From: RYN-230 sp963711705
GTDB lineage: Bacteria > Actinomycetota > Actinomycetes > Streptosporangiales > Streptosporangiaceae
Assembly: GCA_963711705.1 (NCBI GenBank)
Contig: CAVQFM010000012.1
Location: 248,001-312,000 of the forward strand
Direction: 5' to 3'
DNA length: 64,000 bases
This document shows, one piece after another, positions 28,036 through 36,293 of this stretch. Position numbers and translations under genes: made by a program. The notes under the pieces were generated by a model. It was given only the letters and a program-made list of their open reading frames with translations, ran no database searches and was not told the DNA's origin. Each line of letters begins with the position of its first letter. Position 1 is the first letter of the stretch.

Positions 28036-29378
28036 GCACTCCCCCGCCGTTCCGCTACGACGGCTACCGGCTCGACCCCGCCCGTGGCCTGCTGGCCTGC
28101 CGCTACTCCCTCGGCGAGTACCGGTTCGAGGAGCGGCTCACGTTCCCGGCCGCCGGGCGGTGGGACGCCCCGCAGACCGGCCTGGCCGCCCGGCTGGTGT
28201 TCCTGCTGGCCGGGGTGTCCTACTACAAGACCGCGGCGCCGCCCGTCATCGACCTGGGCGAGACCGCGGTCACCGAGCGCGAGCGGGACTTCCTGCGCGC
28301 GTTCTACCTCGATGGGCTGGGTGAGTTCGGCTACCGCAACGGCCTGGACCTGTCCGGCCTGCGCATCGAAGGGCCGGCCGCCCGCAGCGGGCCACCCGCT
28401 CCCGGCCCGGCGGCCGCGCCGGCCACCCGCCCGCTGGTCCCGTTCGGTGGCGGGATCGATTCCATCGTCACGGTCGAGCTGGTGCGGGCGCGCGCCCAGC
28501 CCGCGCTGTTCGTGGTGAGCCGGCCGGGTGACTTGTTCGAGGCCATCGAGCGCCCGGCGGCGGTGACCGGGCTGCCCGTGCTGCGCGCGGGCCGGGAAAT
28601 AGACGCGCAGCTGCTGCGCTCCACGGCCCTTGGTTTTCTTAACGGCCATGTCCCGGTGACCGGGATCATCTCCGCCATTGCCGTCATGGCGGCGGTGCTG
28701 GATGGGCGGGACGCGGTGGTGATGTCCAACGAATGGTCCGCGTCCACCCCCACCCTGGAGACCAGGGGGCGGCCCATCAATCACCAGTATTCGAAGAGCG
28801 TGTCGTTCGAGGCGGCGTTCCGCCAGGTGCTCAGCGAATCGCTGGGCGGGGCGGTCAGCTATTTCTCCGAGCTGCGGCCGTTCAGCGAGCTGTGGGTGGC
28901 CCAGCGCTTCGCCCAGCTCACCGCGTACCACGGCAGCTTCCGCAGCTGTAACCGCGCGTTCTACACCAACCCGCAGCTCCGGCTGGATCACTGGTGCGGC
29001 GAGTGCGACAAGTGCTGCTTCATCGACCTGATCCTGGCGCCGTACCTGCCCGCCGCCGATCTGGACCGGATCTTCGGCGGCCGGGAGCCGCTGGCCGACC
29101 CGGACACCCACGGCGAGCTGGCCGGGCGGTTCCGGGCCCTGCTGGCCACGTCGGCCGACCGCAAGCCGTTCGAGTGCGTGGGCGAGGTCAGCGAGTGCCG
29201 GGCCGCCGCGGCGCTGGCCGCCCAGCGCCCGGACCGGGCCCAGACCAGGCTGCTCCAGGCGCTGGCCGGTGAACTCGACGGCCTGCCCGGCGAGTTCGCC
29301 ACGGCCGACGCGCTGCTCCGCCCGCTCGGCACGCACTTCATCCCGGATGCTTATGCGCCCGACGATCTCCTGGTCTGA
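28032..29378 (+). CDS. murL: UDP-MurNAc-L-Ala-L-Glu epimerase MurL
   Basis: Epimerises the terminal L-Glu of UDP-MurNAc-L-Ala-L-Glu to D-Glu in an ATP-dependent reaction, replacing the MurI/MurD route. 448 residues. An N-terminal beta domain is followed by an ATP-pyrophosphatase-like region with the loop LVPFGGGIDSIVTVEL (about residues 136-152). The segment SNEWSASTPTLETRGRPINHQYSKS and the Cys cluster WCGECDKCCF (about residues 323-332) are diagnostic for the MurL family described in Xanthomonas and actinobacteria. ATGA overlap with pgeF and a 26-base overlap with murD2 make a tight operon. Whether a normal murI/murD pair also exists lies outside the window. Confidence 0.93.
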   Translation: MSTPPPFRYDGYRLDPARGLLACRYSLGEYRFEERLTFPAAGRWDAPQTGLAARLVFLLAGVSYYKTAAPPVIDLGETAVTERERDFLRAFYLDGLGEFGYRNGLDLSGLRIEGPAARSGPPAPGPAAAPATRPLVPFGGGIDSIVTVELVRARAQPALFVVSRPGDLFEAIERPAAVTGLPVLRAGREIDAQLLRSTALGFLNGHVPVTGIISAIAVMAAVLDGRDAVVMSNEWSASTPTLETRGRPINHQYSKSVSFEAAFRQVLSESLGGAVSYFSELRPFSELWVAQRFAQLTAYHGSFRSCNRAFYTNPQLRLDHWCGECDKCCFIDLILAPYLPAADLDRIFGGREPLADPDTHGELAGRFRALLATSADRKPFECVGEVSECRAAAALAAQRPDRAQTRLLQALAGELDGLPGEFATADALLRPLGTHFIPDAYAPDDLLV

Positions 29379-30711
29379 GCTGCGCGGCCGGTCCGTCGGG
29401 GTATGGGGCCTCGGCGTGGAAGGCCGGGCCAACCTCGGCAAGCTGGCCACGCTGGGCGTGACGCCGGTGCTGGTGGACGACCAGCCACCCGCGGCCCGGG
29501 TGGCCGGGCAGCCGGTGCTGGCCACCGGCGACGGCGGGCTGGCCGCGCTGGCCCGCTGCGAGGTGATCGTCAAGTCGCCGGGCATCAGCCGCTACCGCGC
29601 GGATCTGCGCTCACTGGAAGCGCGCGGCATCCCGGTCACCGGCGGCCTGGGCCTGTGGCTGGCCGAAGCCCGGCGGGACCGGGTGCTGTGCATCACCGGG
29701 ACCAAGGGCAAGAGCAGCACCACCGCGATCGCCGGGCACCTGCTGACCCGCTGCGGCTACCAGTGCCTGACCGGCGGGAACATCGGCCAGCCACCCTGGG
29801 ACCCGGCGCACGACGGGGTGGCCTACGACTACTGGGTGATCGAGACGTCCAGCTACCAGGCCACCGACCTGGCCTGGTCCCCGCCGGTGGTCGCGGTGAC
29901 CGCACTGCACCCCGACCACCTGCCCTGGCACCACGGGGTGGACAACTACTACCGGGACAAACTGTCCCTGTGCTCCCAGCCCGGGGCCGGGCTGACCGTG
30001 GCCAACGGGGACAGCGACCTGCTGCGCGAGCGGGTGGCCCTGCTCGGCCCGCGGGTGCAGTGGGTGCACGCCACGGACGACCCGGCCGCGGACTGGATGC
30101 AGCCGCTCGGCCTGCTGGGCACGCACAGCCGGCGCAACGCGCTGATCGCCCGGGCCTGCCTGGCCGCGATGGGCGTCCCGCAGGCCCGCGACGACGCCGC
30201 GCTGCGCACCGCCGCCGCCGGCTTCGAGCAGCTCAGCAGCAGGCTCCAGATCATCGGCACGGTCGGTGCGGTCACCTTCGTGGACGACAGCCTGTCCACC
30301 AACGTGCTGCCCACGCTGGCCGCGCTGGACGCCTTCCCGGGCCGCCGGGTCGCGCTGATCGCTGGCGGGCAGGACCGCGGCATCGACTACGCCCCGCTGG
30401 CCGCGGGACTGGCCGGCCGCCCGGCCCGCACCCTGGTGCTGACCGTGCCGGACAGCGGGCCGCGCATCGAGGCCGCCATCGAGGCGCGGGACCTGCCGGG
30501 TGTCGAGGTGGCGGCCTGCCCGGACCTGGACAGCGCGGTCGCCCGCGGCTTCGCCTGGGCCCAGCCGGACGGCGTGGTGCTGCTCTCCCCGGCCGCGCCC
30601 AGCTTCGGCCAGTTCCGCGACTACCGCGACCGGGCCGGTGCGTTCGCCCGCGCCATGAAAGCCTGCGCGGCGCACCCCGATCCCGCGCCCGGCCCGGCGC
30701 CCACTTCATGA
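29353..30711 (+). CDS. murD2: UDP-N-acetylmuramoyl-L-alanine--L-glutamate ligase MurD2
   Basis: Mur ligase adding L-Glu rather than D-Glu to UDP-MurNAc-L-Ala; MurL then epimerises the product. 452 residues from ATG 29353. An N-terminal Rossmann domain (VGVWGLGVEGRANLGKL) precedes the ATP-binding loop CITGTKGKSSTTAIAGHLL (around residue 115), ETSSYQATDL, HPDHLPWH and the C-terminal DDSLSTNVLPTL and GGQDRGIDY motifs. The name over ordinary MurD rests mainly on overlap with murL. No clear ribosome binding site is seen, consistent with coupled translation. The stop codon lies inside an RNA stem discussed separately. Confidence 0.92.
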   Translation: MRPTISWSELRGRSVGVWGLGVEGRANLGKLATLGVTPVLVDDQPPAARVAGQPVLATGDGGLAALARCEVIVKSPGISRYRADLRSLEARGIPVTGGLGLWLAEARRDRVLCITGTKGKSSTTAIAGHLLTRCGYQCLTGGNIGQPPWDPAHDGVAYDYWVIETSSYQATDLAWSPPVVAVTALHPDHLPWHHGVDNYYRDKLSLCSQPGAGLTVANGDSDLLRERVALLGPRVQWVHATDDPAADWMQPLGLLGTHSRRNALIARACLAAMGVPQARDDAALRTAAAGFEQLSSRLQIIGTVGAVTFVDDSLSTNVLPTLAALDAFPGRRVALIAGGQDRGIDYAPLAAGLAGRPARTLVLTVPDSGPRIEAAIEARDLPGVEVAACPDLDSAVARGFAWAQPDGVVLLSPAAPSFGQFRDYRDRAGAFARAMKACAAHPDPAPGPAPTS

Positions 30712-30761
30712 TCGTGGTCGTCCTGTGCCCGGTGCCAGCCAGAACTGACCGTGATCATGAA
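30705..30761 (+). promoter_or_regulatory. Long inverted repeat spanning the murD2 stop and FAD-oxidase start
   Basis: TTCATGATCGTGGTC (30705-30719) and GACCGTGATCATGAA (30747-30761) form a 15-bp stem, fully paired in RNA if two G-U pairs are allowed, with a 27-base loop. The left arm contains the murD2 stop; the right arm contains both candidate starts (GTG 30751, ATG 30757) of the next gene. It could be a translational switch, an attenuator or a protein operator. Confidence 0.55.
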
Positions 30762-32115
30762 ACGGGCTGACCGCGCCGTGGTGCCGGCCGCGCTGCTGCG
30801 GTCGCTGGCCGGGGTGGTCGGGGACGCGCACGTGCTGACCGGGGACGCGGCGGCCGGGTACGGAACCGACTGGACCGGCCGGTTCGGTGGCCCGCCCGCG
30901 GCGGTGCTGCGGCCCCGCGACAGCGCCGAGGTGGCCGCGGTGCTCGCGCTGTGCGCCGGGGCCGGGATGCCGGTGGTGCCGCAGGGCGGGAACACCGGCC
31001 TGGTCGGCGGGGGCGTGCCCGGGCATGGCGAAGTCGTGCTCAGCCTGGCCCGGCTGGACACGCTCGGCCCGGCCGACCTGGACGCGGCCCAGGTCACCGC
31101 CGGGGCCGGGGTCACCCTGAGCCAGGTGGCCGGCGCCGCGCCCGGCCTGGACCTGGGCATCCGCATCGCCAGCCGGGACAGCGCCACGGTGGGCGGCGCG
31201 GTGGCCAGCAACGCAGGCGGGCTGCGGGTGCTGCGCTACGGGCCGATGCGCGCCCAGCTGCGCGGCATCGAGGCCGTGCTGTCCGACGGCACGGTGCTGT
31301 CCCACCTGGCCGGGCTGGCCAAGGACAACACCGGCTACGACTATCCCGCGCTGCTGGCCGGCTCGGAAGGCACCCTGGCGGTGATCACCGCGGCCCGGCT
31401 GCGGCTGGTTCCCCGGCCCCGTGGCCTGGTCACCGTGCTGGTGGGGGTGGCCGGCCTGGCCGAGCTGCACAGCCTGGCCGGCCAGGCGGTGGCCGAGGTG
31501 CCCGGGCTGCTGTCCGCGGAGTTCATCACCGCGGCCGGCCTGGACATCCTGGCCCGCCGGGCGGGCCTGCCGCCGCCACTGGACCCGCCCGCGCCGTTCG
31601 GCCTGCTGCTCGAAGCGGGCGGCCCGGGCGCGCTGGACGACCTGGCCGGGGTGGTTGGGGACCGTCCGGCCGCGGTGGCCGAGTCCGCGGCCGACCGGGC
31701 CCGGCTGTGGGCCTACCGGGAGCGCCATCCGGAAGCGGCCGGCTTCCTGGGCACGGCGATCAAGCTGGACGTCTCGGTGCCCGCCGCGCGCTGGGTCCAG
31801 CTGGCGGCCGGTGTCGCCGGGGTCGTGGCCAGCGCCGACCCGGGGGCCAGGGTGATCACCTTCGGTCATGTCGCCGACGGGAACGTGCACGTCAACATCG
31901 TGCCCGCGGCCGCGGCCGACGGCCGTCACGAGGACGCGGTGTTCGCGTTCGTGGCCTCGCTGGGCGGCTCGATCTCAGCCGAGCACGGCATCGGCGCGCT
32001 GAAGGCCCGCTGGCTGCCGCTGGCCCGGTCGGCCGCGGAACGGGCGCTGTTCACCCGGATCCGGGCGGCGTTCGACCCGGCCGGGATCCTCAACCCGCAC
32101 ATCCTGCCGCGCTGA
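30757..32115 (+). CDS. FAD-binding oxidase, D-2-hydroxyacid dehydrogenase (GlcD/D2HGDH) type
   Basis: VAO/PCMH-fold flavoprotein of about 452 residues oxidising a D-2-hydroxy acid such as D-2-hydroxyglutarate or D-lactate, with transfer to a quinone or flavoprotein acceptor. The FAD-binding segment VVPQGGNTGLVGGGVP lies near residue 75. DSATVGGAVASNAGGLRVLRYG and GLAKDNTGYDYPALLAGSEGTLAVITA are diagnostic. Near the C-terminus HVADGNVHVNIV supplies the metal-binding His residues, and SAEHGIGALK completes the site. GTG 30751 is an alternative start. There is no visible ribosome binding site, and the start is within the inverted repeat. Confidence 0.9.
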   Translation: MKRADRAVVPAALLRSLAGVVGDAHVLTGDAAAGYGTDWTGRFGGPPAAVLRPRDSAEVAAVLALCAGAGMPVVPQGGNTGLVGGGVPGHGEVVLSLARLDTLGPADLDAAQVTAGAGVTLSQVAGAAPGLDLGIRIASRDSATVGGAVASNAGGLRVLRYGPMRAQLRGIEAVLSDGTVLSHLAGLAKDNTGYDYPALLAGSEGTLAVITAARLRLVPRPRGLVTVLVGVAGLAELHSLAGQAVAEVPGLLSAEFITAAGLDILARRAGLPPPLDPPAPFGLLLEAGGPGALDDLAGVVGDRPAAVAESAADRARLWAYRERHPEAAGFLGTAIKLDVSVPAARWVQLAAGVAGVVASADPGARVITFGHVADGNVHVNIVPAAAADGRHEDAVFAFVASLGGSISAEHGIGALKARWLPLARSAAERALFTRIRAAFDPAGILNPHILPR

Positions 32116-32250
32116 GCTGGGCAGATCCCGGCCCGCAGCCGAGCCGGTGTTTACGCCGGCCCTGCCGGGTACCCGGAGGCGGCGCCCGCCGATCCCGGCA
32201 GACGCGGCCTTGAGGCGGAACCCGCCTTACCCACCGGAGAGGAACCACCG

Positions 32251-32328
32251 ATGTTCATCGGCATCGGCACGATCGTGGTCATCGTGATCATCGTGCTCAT
32301 CATCCTGCTGATCAGACGGGGTATCTGA
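32251..32328 (+). CDS. 25-residue single-span membrane micropeptide
   Basis: A tiny gene encoding almost nothing but a membrane helix: MFIGIGT, a run of Ile/Val/Leu, then RRGI. A good purine-rich site (GGAGAGGA) ends 7 bases before the ATG, and the codons follow local usage, which supports translation. Peptides of this kind starting MFIGIG are, from memory, found in other actinobacteria. It stands alone between the FAD oxidase and the methyltransferase. Function unknown. Confidence 0.6.
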   Translation: MFIGIGTIVVIVIIVLIILLIRRGI

Positions 32329-32490
32329 CCCCTGGCTGGGACCGGGTAGTCTGGCCGGCACAGGCAGGCACCGCCCGAGGAGGTGACACCCATTTCCGCA
32401 CGAACAGGCCGGGTGCTCTCCGCTCGCGGCCGTGCCGCCCAGCCGGCCTAGCTGCCCCGGGGAGTGCCCTCGGCAGCCGAAGGGCACCGT

Positions 32491-33321
32491 ATGTCAGCTT
32501 CTTTGTCATCTCACTCGTACTCCCAGGTCGTTGGCGTGCTCCGGGCGGCCGGCTGTGTCTACGCCGAGGAGGAGGCCCGGCTGCTCCTGGACGCGGCGAC
32601 GGACGAGGCCGACCTCAGCGATATGGTCCGGCACCGGGCCGCCGGCCAGCCCATCGAGCACGTCGTGGGCTGGGCCGAGTTCTGCGGCCTGCGGATAGCA
32701 GTGGACCCCGGGGTCTTCGTCCCGCGCCGCCGCAGCGAGTTCCTGATCCGCCAGGCGGCCCGCCTGCCCCGGCTGGCGCCGGTGCCGGCCGTGGTCGACC
32801 TGTGCTGCGGCACCGGCGCGCTGGGAGTTGCGCTGGCCGCGACGGGTGGCCCGGTCGAACTGCACGCCACCGACGTCGATCCGGCCGCGGTGCGCTGCGC
32901 CCGGCGCAACGTGGCCACGGTGGGCGGCCGGGTGTACCAGGGCGACCTCTTCGGCCCGCTGCCCGCCACGCTGCGCGGCTCGGTTGCCATCCTGCTGGCC
33001 AACGTGCCCTACGTGCCCACTGGTGAGGTCGGGCTGCTGCCCCCGGAGGCCCGCGACCACGAGGCACGGCAGGCACTGGACGGCGGCCCGGACGGCCTGG
33101 ACGTCCTGCGGCGGGTGACGACCGCGGCGGCTGAGTGGCTGGCGCCCGGTGGCCACCTGCTGTTCGAGACCAGCGACCGCCAGGTGGCCGCGGCGGCCTC
33201 GGCCGTTACCGGCGCCGGGCTGATCCCTCAGGTGGCCCGCTGCCCGGACCTGGCCGCCACGGTGATCATCGCCGCCTGCCCGGAGCACCGCCCGGGGTTC
33301 GCTAGCCTGAGGCGGGCGTGA
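32491..33321 (+). CDS. PrmC/HemK-related protein N5-glutamine methyltransferase
   Basis: SAM-dependent methyltransferase of about 276 residues from ATG 32491, with AGGG just upstream. The N-terminal helical domain ends in AAGQPIEHVVGWAEFCGLRIAVDPGVFVPRRRSEFLI, equivalent to the substrate-binding region of PrmC. The SAM motif is VVDLCCGTGALGVALA. The catalytic NPPY tetrapeptide appears as NVPYVP, a variation seen in the PrmC-like side family. The housekeeping prmC is usually beside prfA, so this is probably the second, substrate-unknown member. There are no close operon partners. Confidence 0.86.
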   Translation: MSASLSSHSYSQVVGVLRAAGCVYAEEEARLLLDAATDEADLSDMVRHRAAGQPIEHVVGWAEFCGLRIAVDPGVFVPRRRSEFLIRQAARLPRLAPVPAVVDLCCGTGALGVALAATGGPVELHATDVDPAAVRCARRNVATVGGRVYQGDLFGPLPATLRGSVAILLANVPYVPTGEVGLLPPEARDHEARQALDGGPDGLDVLRRVTTAAAEWLAPGGHLLFETSDRQVAAAASAVTGAGLIPQVARCPDLAATVIIAACPEHRPGFASLRRA

Positions 33322-33364
33322 CCGATTCCGGCCCGGCCGGACTGGCGGTGTGAAGGGAGCCACG

Positions 33365-33901
33365 GTGGCTATCGCAGCCCTGGTGGTGTGGGTGCTGACC
33401 GCCGCTCTGGGAGCGACGCTGCTGATCACCAGGCAGGCGCGCCGCCCGGCCCCGGTGCCTGAGCCGGCCCAGCCGGTCCCGGCCACCACGGCGCCCCCAG
33501 TCACCACGGCGCCCCCAGTCACCACGGCGCCCCCGGTCACCCGCCTGGCTGAGCTGCCGCCCATCCCGCGGGTCAGGGTGCACACGCCGGCTGGCGAGCA
33601 CCCGCTGCTCGAGTTCAGCCATCCCGCGCTCGGGCTCGTCGGCCTCGGCTTGTGGTTCATCTTCGTCGGCACCCACTACCACCCGCTGGCCTGGGTGGCG
33701 TTCGGCGTCCTGGTGGTGACGATCGCGGCCGGGCTGCGCTGGTTCATCGGCCATGCCCGGGCCGCCCGGCGGGCCGCATCCCAGGCGGGCGGTCCGCCAG
33801 CCCGGCGCGGCGTGCCCCGGCTGGCCCTCGTGCACGGCCTGGCCGCCAGCACCACCTTCCTGCTCGCCGTGCTCACTGCGCTGGCCGCCAGCCACGGCTG
33901 A
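33365..33901 (+). CDS. Membrane protein with TTAPPV repeats (paralogue of 43647-44282)
   Basis: About 178 residues from GTG 33365, chosen because GGGAG lies 5 bases upstream (GTG 33350 is the alternative). One N-terminal membrane helix is followed by a Pro/Thr linker with three TTAPPV repeats, two central helices (LGLVGLGLWFIFVGTHYHPLAWVAFGVLVVTIAAGL), a basic loop and a last helix. The C-terminal pattern HGLAASTTFLLAVLTAL is nearly repeated in the product of 43647-44282, and the loop HPALGLV lines up with HPGVLIG there. Function unknown; it is not next to genes that explain it. Confidence 0.68.
   Translation: MAIAALVVWVLTAALGATLLITRQARRPAPVPEPAQPVPATTAPPVTTAPPVTTAPPVTRLAELPPIPRVRVHTPAGEHPLLEFSHPALGLVGLGLWFIFVGTHYHPLAWVAFGVLVVTIAAGLRWFIGHARAARRAASQAGGPPARRGVPRLALVHGLAASTTFLLAVLTALAASHG
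33485..33538 (+). repeat. Three tandem 18-bp repeats inside the membrane protein gene
   Basis: Units at 33485-33502, 33503-33520 and 33521-33538; the third differs by one base. Each starts ACCACGGCGCCCCC and encodes a TTAPPV hexapeptide. The length keeps the frame, so copy number changes would only lengthen or shorten the linker. Confidence 0.9.
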
Positions 33902-33920
33902 CCGCGGCTGGCCGGCCCGG

Positions 33921-34241
33921 TCAGGGCCGCATGCCGCTGGACGGCGGGCCGAACACCGCGATGGCCAGCGCCGCCAGGGCGATCCCAGTGACGGCGAGGG
34001 CGATGATCAGCAGCGGCCCCGGGCGGGCCTGCCCCGGCCCACCCGGGCGGCCGAGCCGGCCACACGCCTGCACGACGCCGCTCAGCACCAGCACGACCAC
34101 GCCGACCGCCACGTACTTGTGCAGCAGCGCGGCGCCGATCGCGGCGAACCCGATCGCGGTCCGGGTCCAGGCCAGGCTGGTCCGCTCCCGGGCCAGCCCG
34201 GGATCGGCCGGAGGCGCCCGGCCGGCCCGCAGCCACCTCAC
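33921..34241 (-). CDS. DUF202 membrane protein (second of a pair)
   Basis: 106 residues with three predicted membrane helices. The DUF202 signature is at the N-terminus (LARERTSLAWTRTAIGFAAIG). The GTG start at 34241 overlaps the stop of the upstream DUF202 gene (GTGA), so the two are translated together and may form a heteromeric complex. The gene converges on the 33365-33901 membrane protein. The molecular role of DUF202 proteins in bacteria is not established. Confidence 0.82.
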   Translation of the reverse strand: MRWLRAGRAPPADPGLARERTSLAWTRTAIGFAAIGAALLHKYVAVGVVVLVLSGVVQACGRLGRPGGPGQARPGPLLIIALAVTGIALAALAIAVFGPPSSGMRP

Positions 34242-34675
34242 CGGGACATCACCGCCAGCACCGCGGCGACCACGGCCACCACTGCGATGACCACCGCCAG
34301 CAGGAACGGCAGCCGGGACCGGTGCAGTGGCTGCCCGCGGCGCAGCGCCCGCTGATTCGCGGTCCACTCCAGGTAACTCAGCACGGCGACCAGCCCGCCC
34401 AGCACGATGAGCGGGATCCCGATCGCGTGCCTGCCCCAGTGCAGGCCCGGGAAGGGCGGCAGCAGCTGGACGATGGCCAGCCCCGCCGCCACCAGGGCCA
34501 GCGCGGTACGGATCCAGGCCAGGAACGTCCGCTCGTTGGCAAAGGTGTAGCGCGCGTCGGGCTCGGTCTCGCCCGGGGACTGCGCGGGCCGGGATGTGCC
34601 CGCCTGGCCGCTGGCGTCCGTCTCGTCTCCCTTCCCGCCTCCGGCCCCGGGAGGCGAGTGCGACCGCGGTACCAC
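34238..34675 (-). CDS. DUF202/YidH-family membrane protein (first of a pair)
   Basis: 145 residues. A hydrophilic N-terminus of about 40 residues leads into the signature YTFANERTFLAWIRTALALVA and then three membrane helices. This is the YidH-like member; its smaller partner follows with a 4-base overlap. Such two-gene DUF202 units are common in actinobacteria. The start codon (GTG 34675) is uncertain within the hydrophilic region. Function unknown. Confidence 0.82.
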   Translation of the reverse strand: MVPRSHSPPGAGGGKGDETDASGQAGTSRPAQSPGETEPDARYTFANERTFLAWIRTALALVAAGLAIVQLLPPFPGLHWGRHAIGIPLIVLGGLVAVLSYLEWTANQRALRRGQPLHRSRLPFLLAVVIAVVAVVAAVLAVMSR

Positions 34676-34763
34676 AGCCTGACCTCAGGCCCCGGCACGG
34701 CTATCCCACATCATCCTCCGCGGATGATGTAACCCGCCGGGCCGGACCCCAGCATGATCAAGG

Positions 34764-34829
34764 ATGGGCGCCAGACCCGGGAGGGATGGGCGCCAGACCC
34801 GGGAGGGATGGGCGCCAGACCCGGGAGGG
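34764..34829 (+). repeat. Three perfect tandem 22-bp repeats, each carrying a ribosome-binding site and ATG
   Basis: Units at 34764, 34786 and 34808 are identical, each beginning ATGGGCGCC and ending CCGGGAGGG. The GGGAGGG end of one unit directly precedes the ATG of the next. As 22 is not a multiple of three, the ATGs fall in three different frames; only the third (34808) is in the aquaporin frame. Confidence 0.9.
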
Positions 34830-35635
34830 CGAGCGATGCCGGACACCGGACTGAACGGGACGATCAGCACGAGCTCGACCTCGGGCGCCGCTATCTGATC
34901 CGCTTCGAGCAAGACACGCTCCGGTCGCGGCCGCTGTGGATCCGGGTGATCATCGAGTTCCTCGGCACCTACCTGCTGGTGACGGTGGCCGCGGGGTCGG
35001 GAGTCATCAACCATTACGCCGGCGGCGGGCCGATCAGCCGGACGGCCGCGGTCATCGCGCCGGGCGCGCTGGTGATGGCGCTCATCTACGCCTGGGGCCC
35101 GCTGTCCGGGCTACACATCAACCCGGCGGTCACCCTCGCCTTCACCGCCCGCGGCGTGTTCCCCACCAGGTGGGTGCTGCCCTACTGGGCGGCCCAGTTC
35201 GCCGGGGCCATCCTGGCCGCCGTGTTCCTCCAGGTCGTCTTCGGCAACGTGAGCGCGGGCGGGAACTACCCCATCGCCAAGCCGGGTGGTGACTGGCGGG
35301 CGTTCGTCATGGAGATCGTGCTGACCACGATCCTGGTCAGCGTGATCCTGAACACCGCCACCGGGCACCGGAGCATCGGGCACAACGCGGCGATCGCGGT
35401 CGGCTCCACCGTGGCGCTGCTCGGGCTGTTCGCCAGCCCGATCAGCGGCGCGTCCATGAACCCAGCCCGCACCCTGGGACCAGACATCGTGGCCGCCAAC
35501 TTCACCGGATGGTGGGTATACGTCGCGGGTGACGCCATCGGCGCGGCTATTGCCGTTTGCCTGATCGGGCTGGTACGCGGCCTGCCCGACCGGGCAGAAA
35601 TCGACGCGGCTAAGGGCGACGCGCTTTCCGGCTGA
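34808..35635 (+). CDS. MIP-family aquaporin/glycerol channel
   Basis: Six-helix channel protein. Both NPA boxes are present: GLHINPAVTLAFTARG in the first half and SGASMNPARTLGPDIVAANF in the second, with the selectivity-filter Arg in NPAR. The hydrophilic N-terminus (about 45 residues) is longer than usual. ATG 34808 is the last copy of the 22-bp repeat and the nearest in-frame start; ATG 34754 upstream of the repeats is also in frame and gives 293 residues. Another frame carries ATG 34836 but ends after 20 codons. Water or small neutral solute permeation is expected; selectivity is undecided. Confidence 0.88.
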   Translation: MGARPGRASDAGHRTERDDQHELDLGRRYLIRFEQDTLRSRPLWIRVIIEFLGTYLLVTVAAGSGVINHYAGGGPISRTAAVIAPGALVMALIYAWGPLSGLHINPAVTLAFTARGVFPTRWVLPYWAAQFAGAILAAVFLQVVFGNVSAGGNYPIAKPGGDWRAFVMEIVLTTILVSVILNTATGHRSIGHNAAIAVGSTVALLGLFASPISGASMNPARTLGPDIVAANFTGWWVYVAGDAIGAAIAVCLIGLVRGLPDRAEIDAAKGDALSG

Positions 35636-35776
35636 CCCGGCCGGACCGGGCAGGCTGACGTCGCTGTCAGGAATGGGCTGGTGGGAGCGGCATTCGGCTG
35701 GCCTGTGCGCCCGGGAAGGCCTAGCCTAAAAGCACCCGAGTCGATGTTGAGCGAGCGGGAAGTTGGAAATAGCAAA

Positions 35777-36289
35777 ATGGTAGCTCCGCGGAAAATCCAG
35801 CAGATCGTGCTGGCATGCGCGCTCGCCGCAGGCGTGGCTGCCTGTTCGAGCAGCGGCAGCAATTCGGGCTCTGGAGGCAGTTCGGCACCGGCGTCGTCGG
35901 CGTCCGCTCCGGCGTCCACCAGCGGCGGATCAGCCGCGTCACAGATCGCGGCCAACTGGACCACATTCTTCAACGCGAAGACCCCGGTGGCCAAGCGGGT
36001 CGCCCTGCTGCAGGACGGCCAGAAGTTCGCCACGATCATCAAGTCGCAGGCGGGTAGCGGCCTTGCCGCCTCGGCGACGGCCAAGGTCACCAAGGTAACC
36101 GTCACGTCGCCCAGCCAGGCCAAGGTCACCTACTCGATCCTGATCGGCGGTTCGCCCGCGCTGGCCAACCAGTCCGGGGTGGCCGTCAAGCAGGGTGGCA
36201 CCTGGAAGGTCGGCCTGGCCAGTTTCTGCGGGCTGCTGACCGTGGAGAACAGCGGGACCGCCCCGTCCGCGTGCAAGACAGCAGGCTAG
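35777..36289 (+). CDS. Secreted lipoprotein of unknown function
   Basis: About 170 residues. Signal peptide MVAPRKIQQIVLACALAAGVAACS with lipobox VAAC is followed by a Ser/Gly/Ala-rich linker typical of actinobacterial lipoproteins. The mature domain (AANWTTFFNAKTPVAKRVALLQDGQKFA onward) looks like a small NTF2-like or low-molecular-weight antigen MTB12-like fold, seen in many mycobacterial lipoproteins. ATG 35777 is preferred because the signal peptide then starts at once. It ends 4 bases before the MFS exporter start, implying co-transcription. Confidence 0.75.
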   Translation: MVAPRKIQQIVLACALAAGVAACSSSGSNSGSGGSSAPASSASAPASTSGGSAASQIAANWTTFFNAKTPVAKRVALLQDGQKFATIIKSQAGSGLAASATAKVTKVTVTSPSQAKVTYSILIGGSPALANQSGVAVKQGGTWKVGLASFCGLLTVENSGTAPSACKTAG

Positions 36290-36293
36290 CCAC

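Noticed and set aside
34836..34898. Alternative aquaporin start at ATG 34836
   Set aside because: Its frame stops after 20 codons and does not join the channel frame unless a base is missing.
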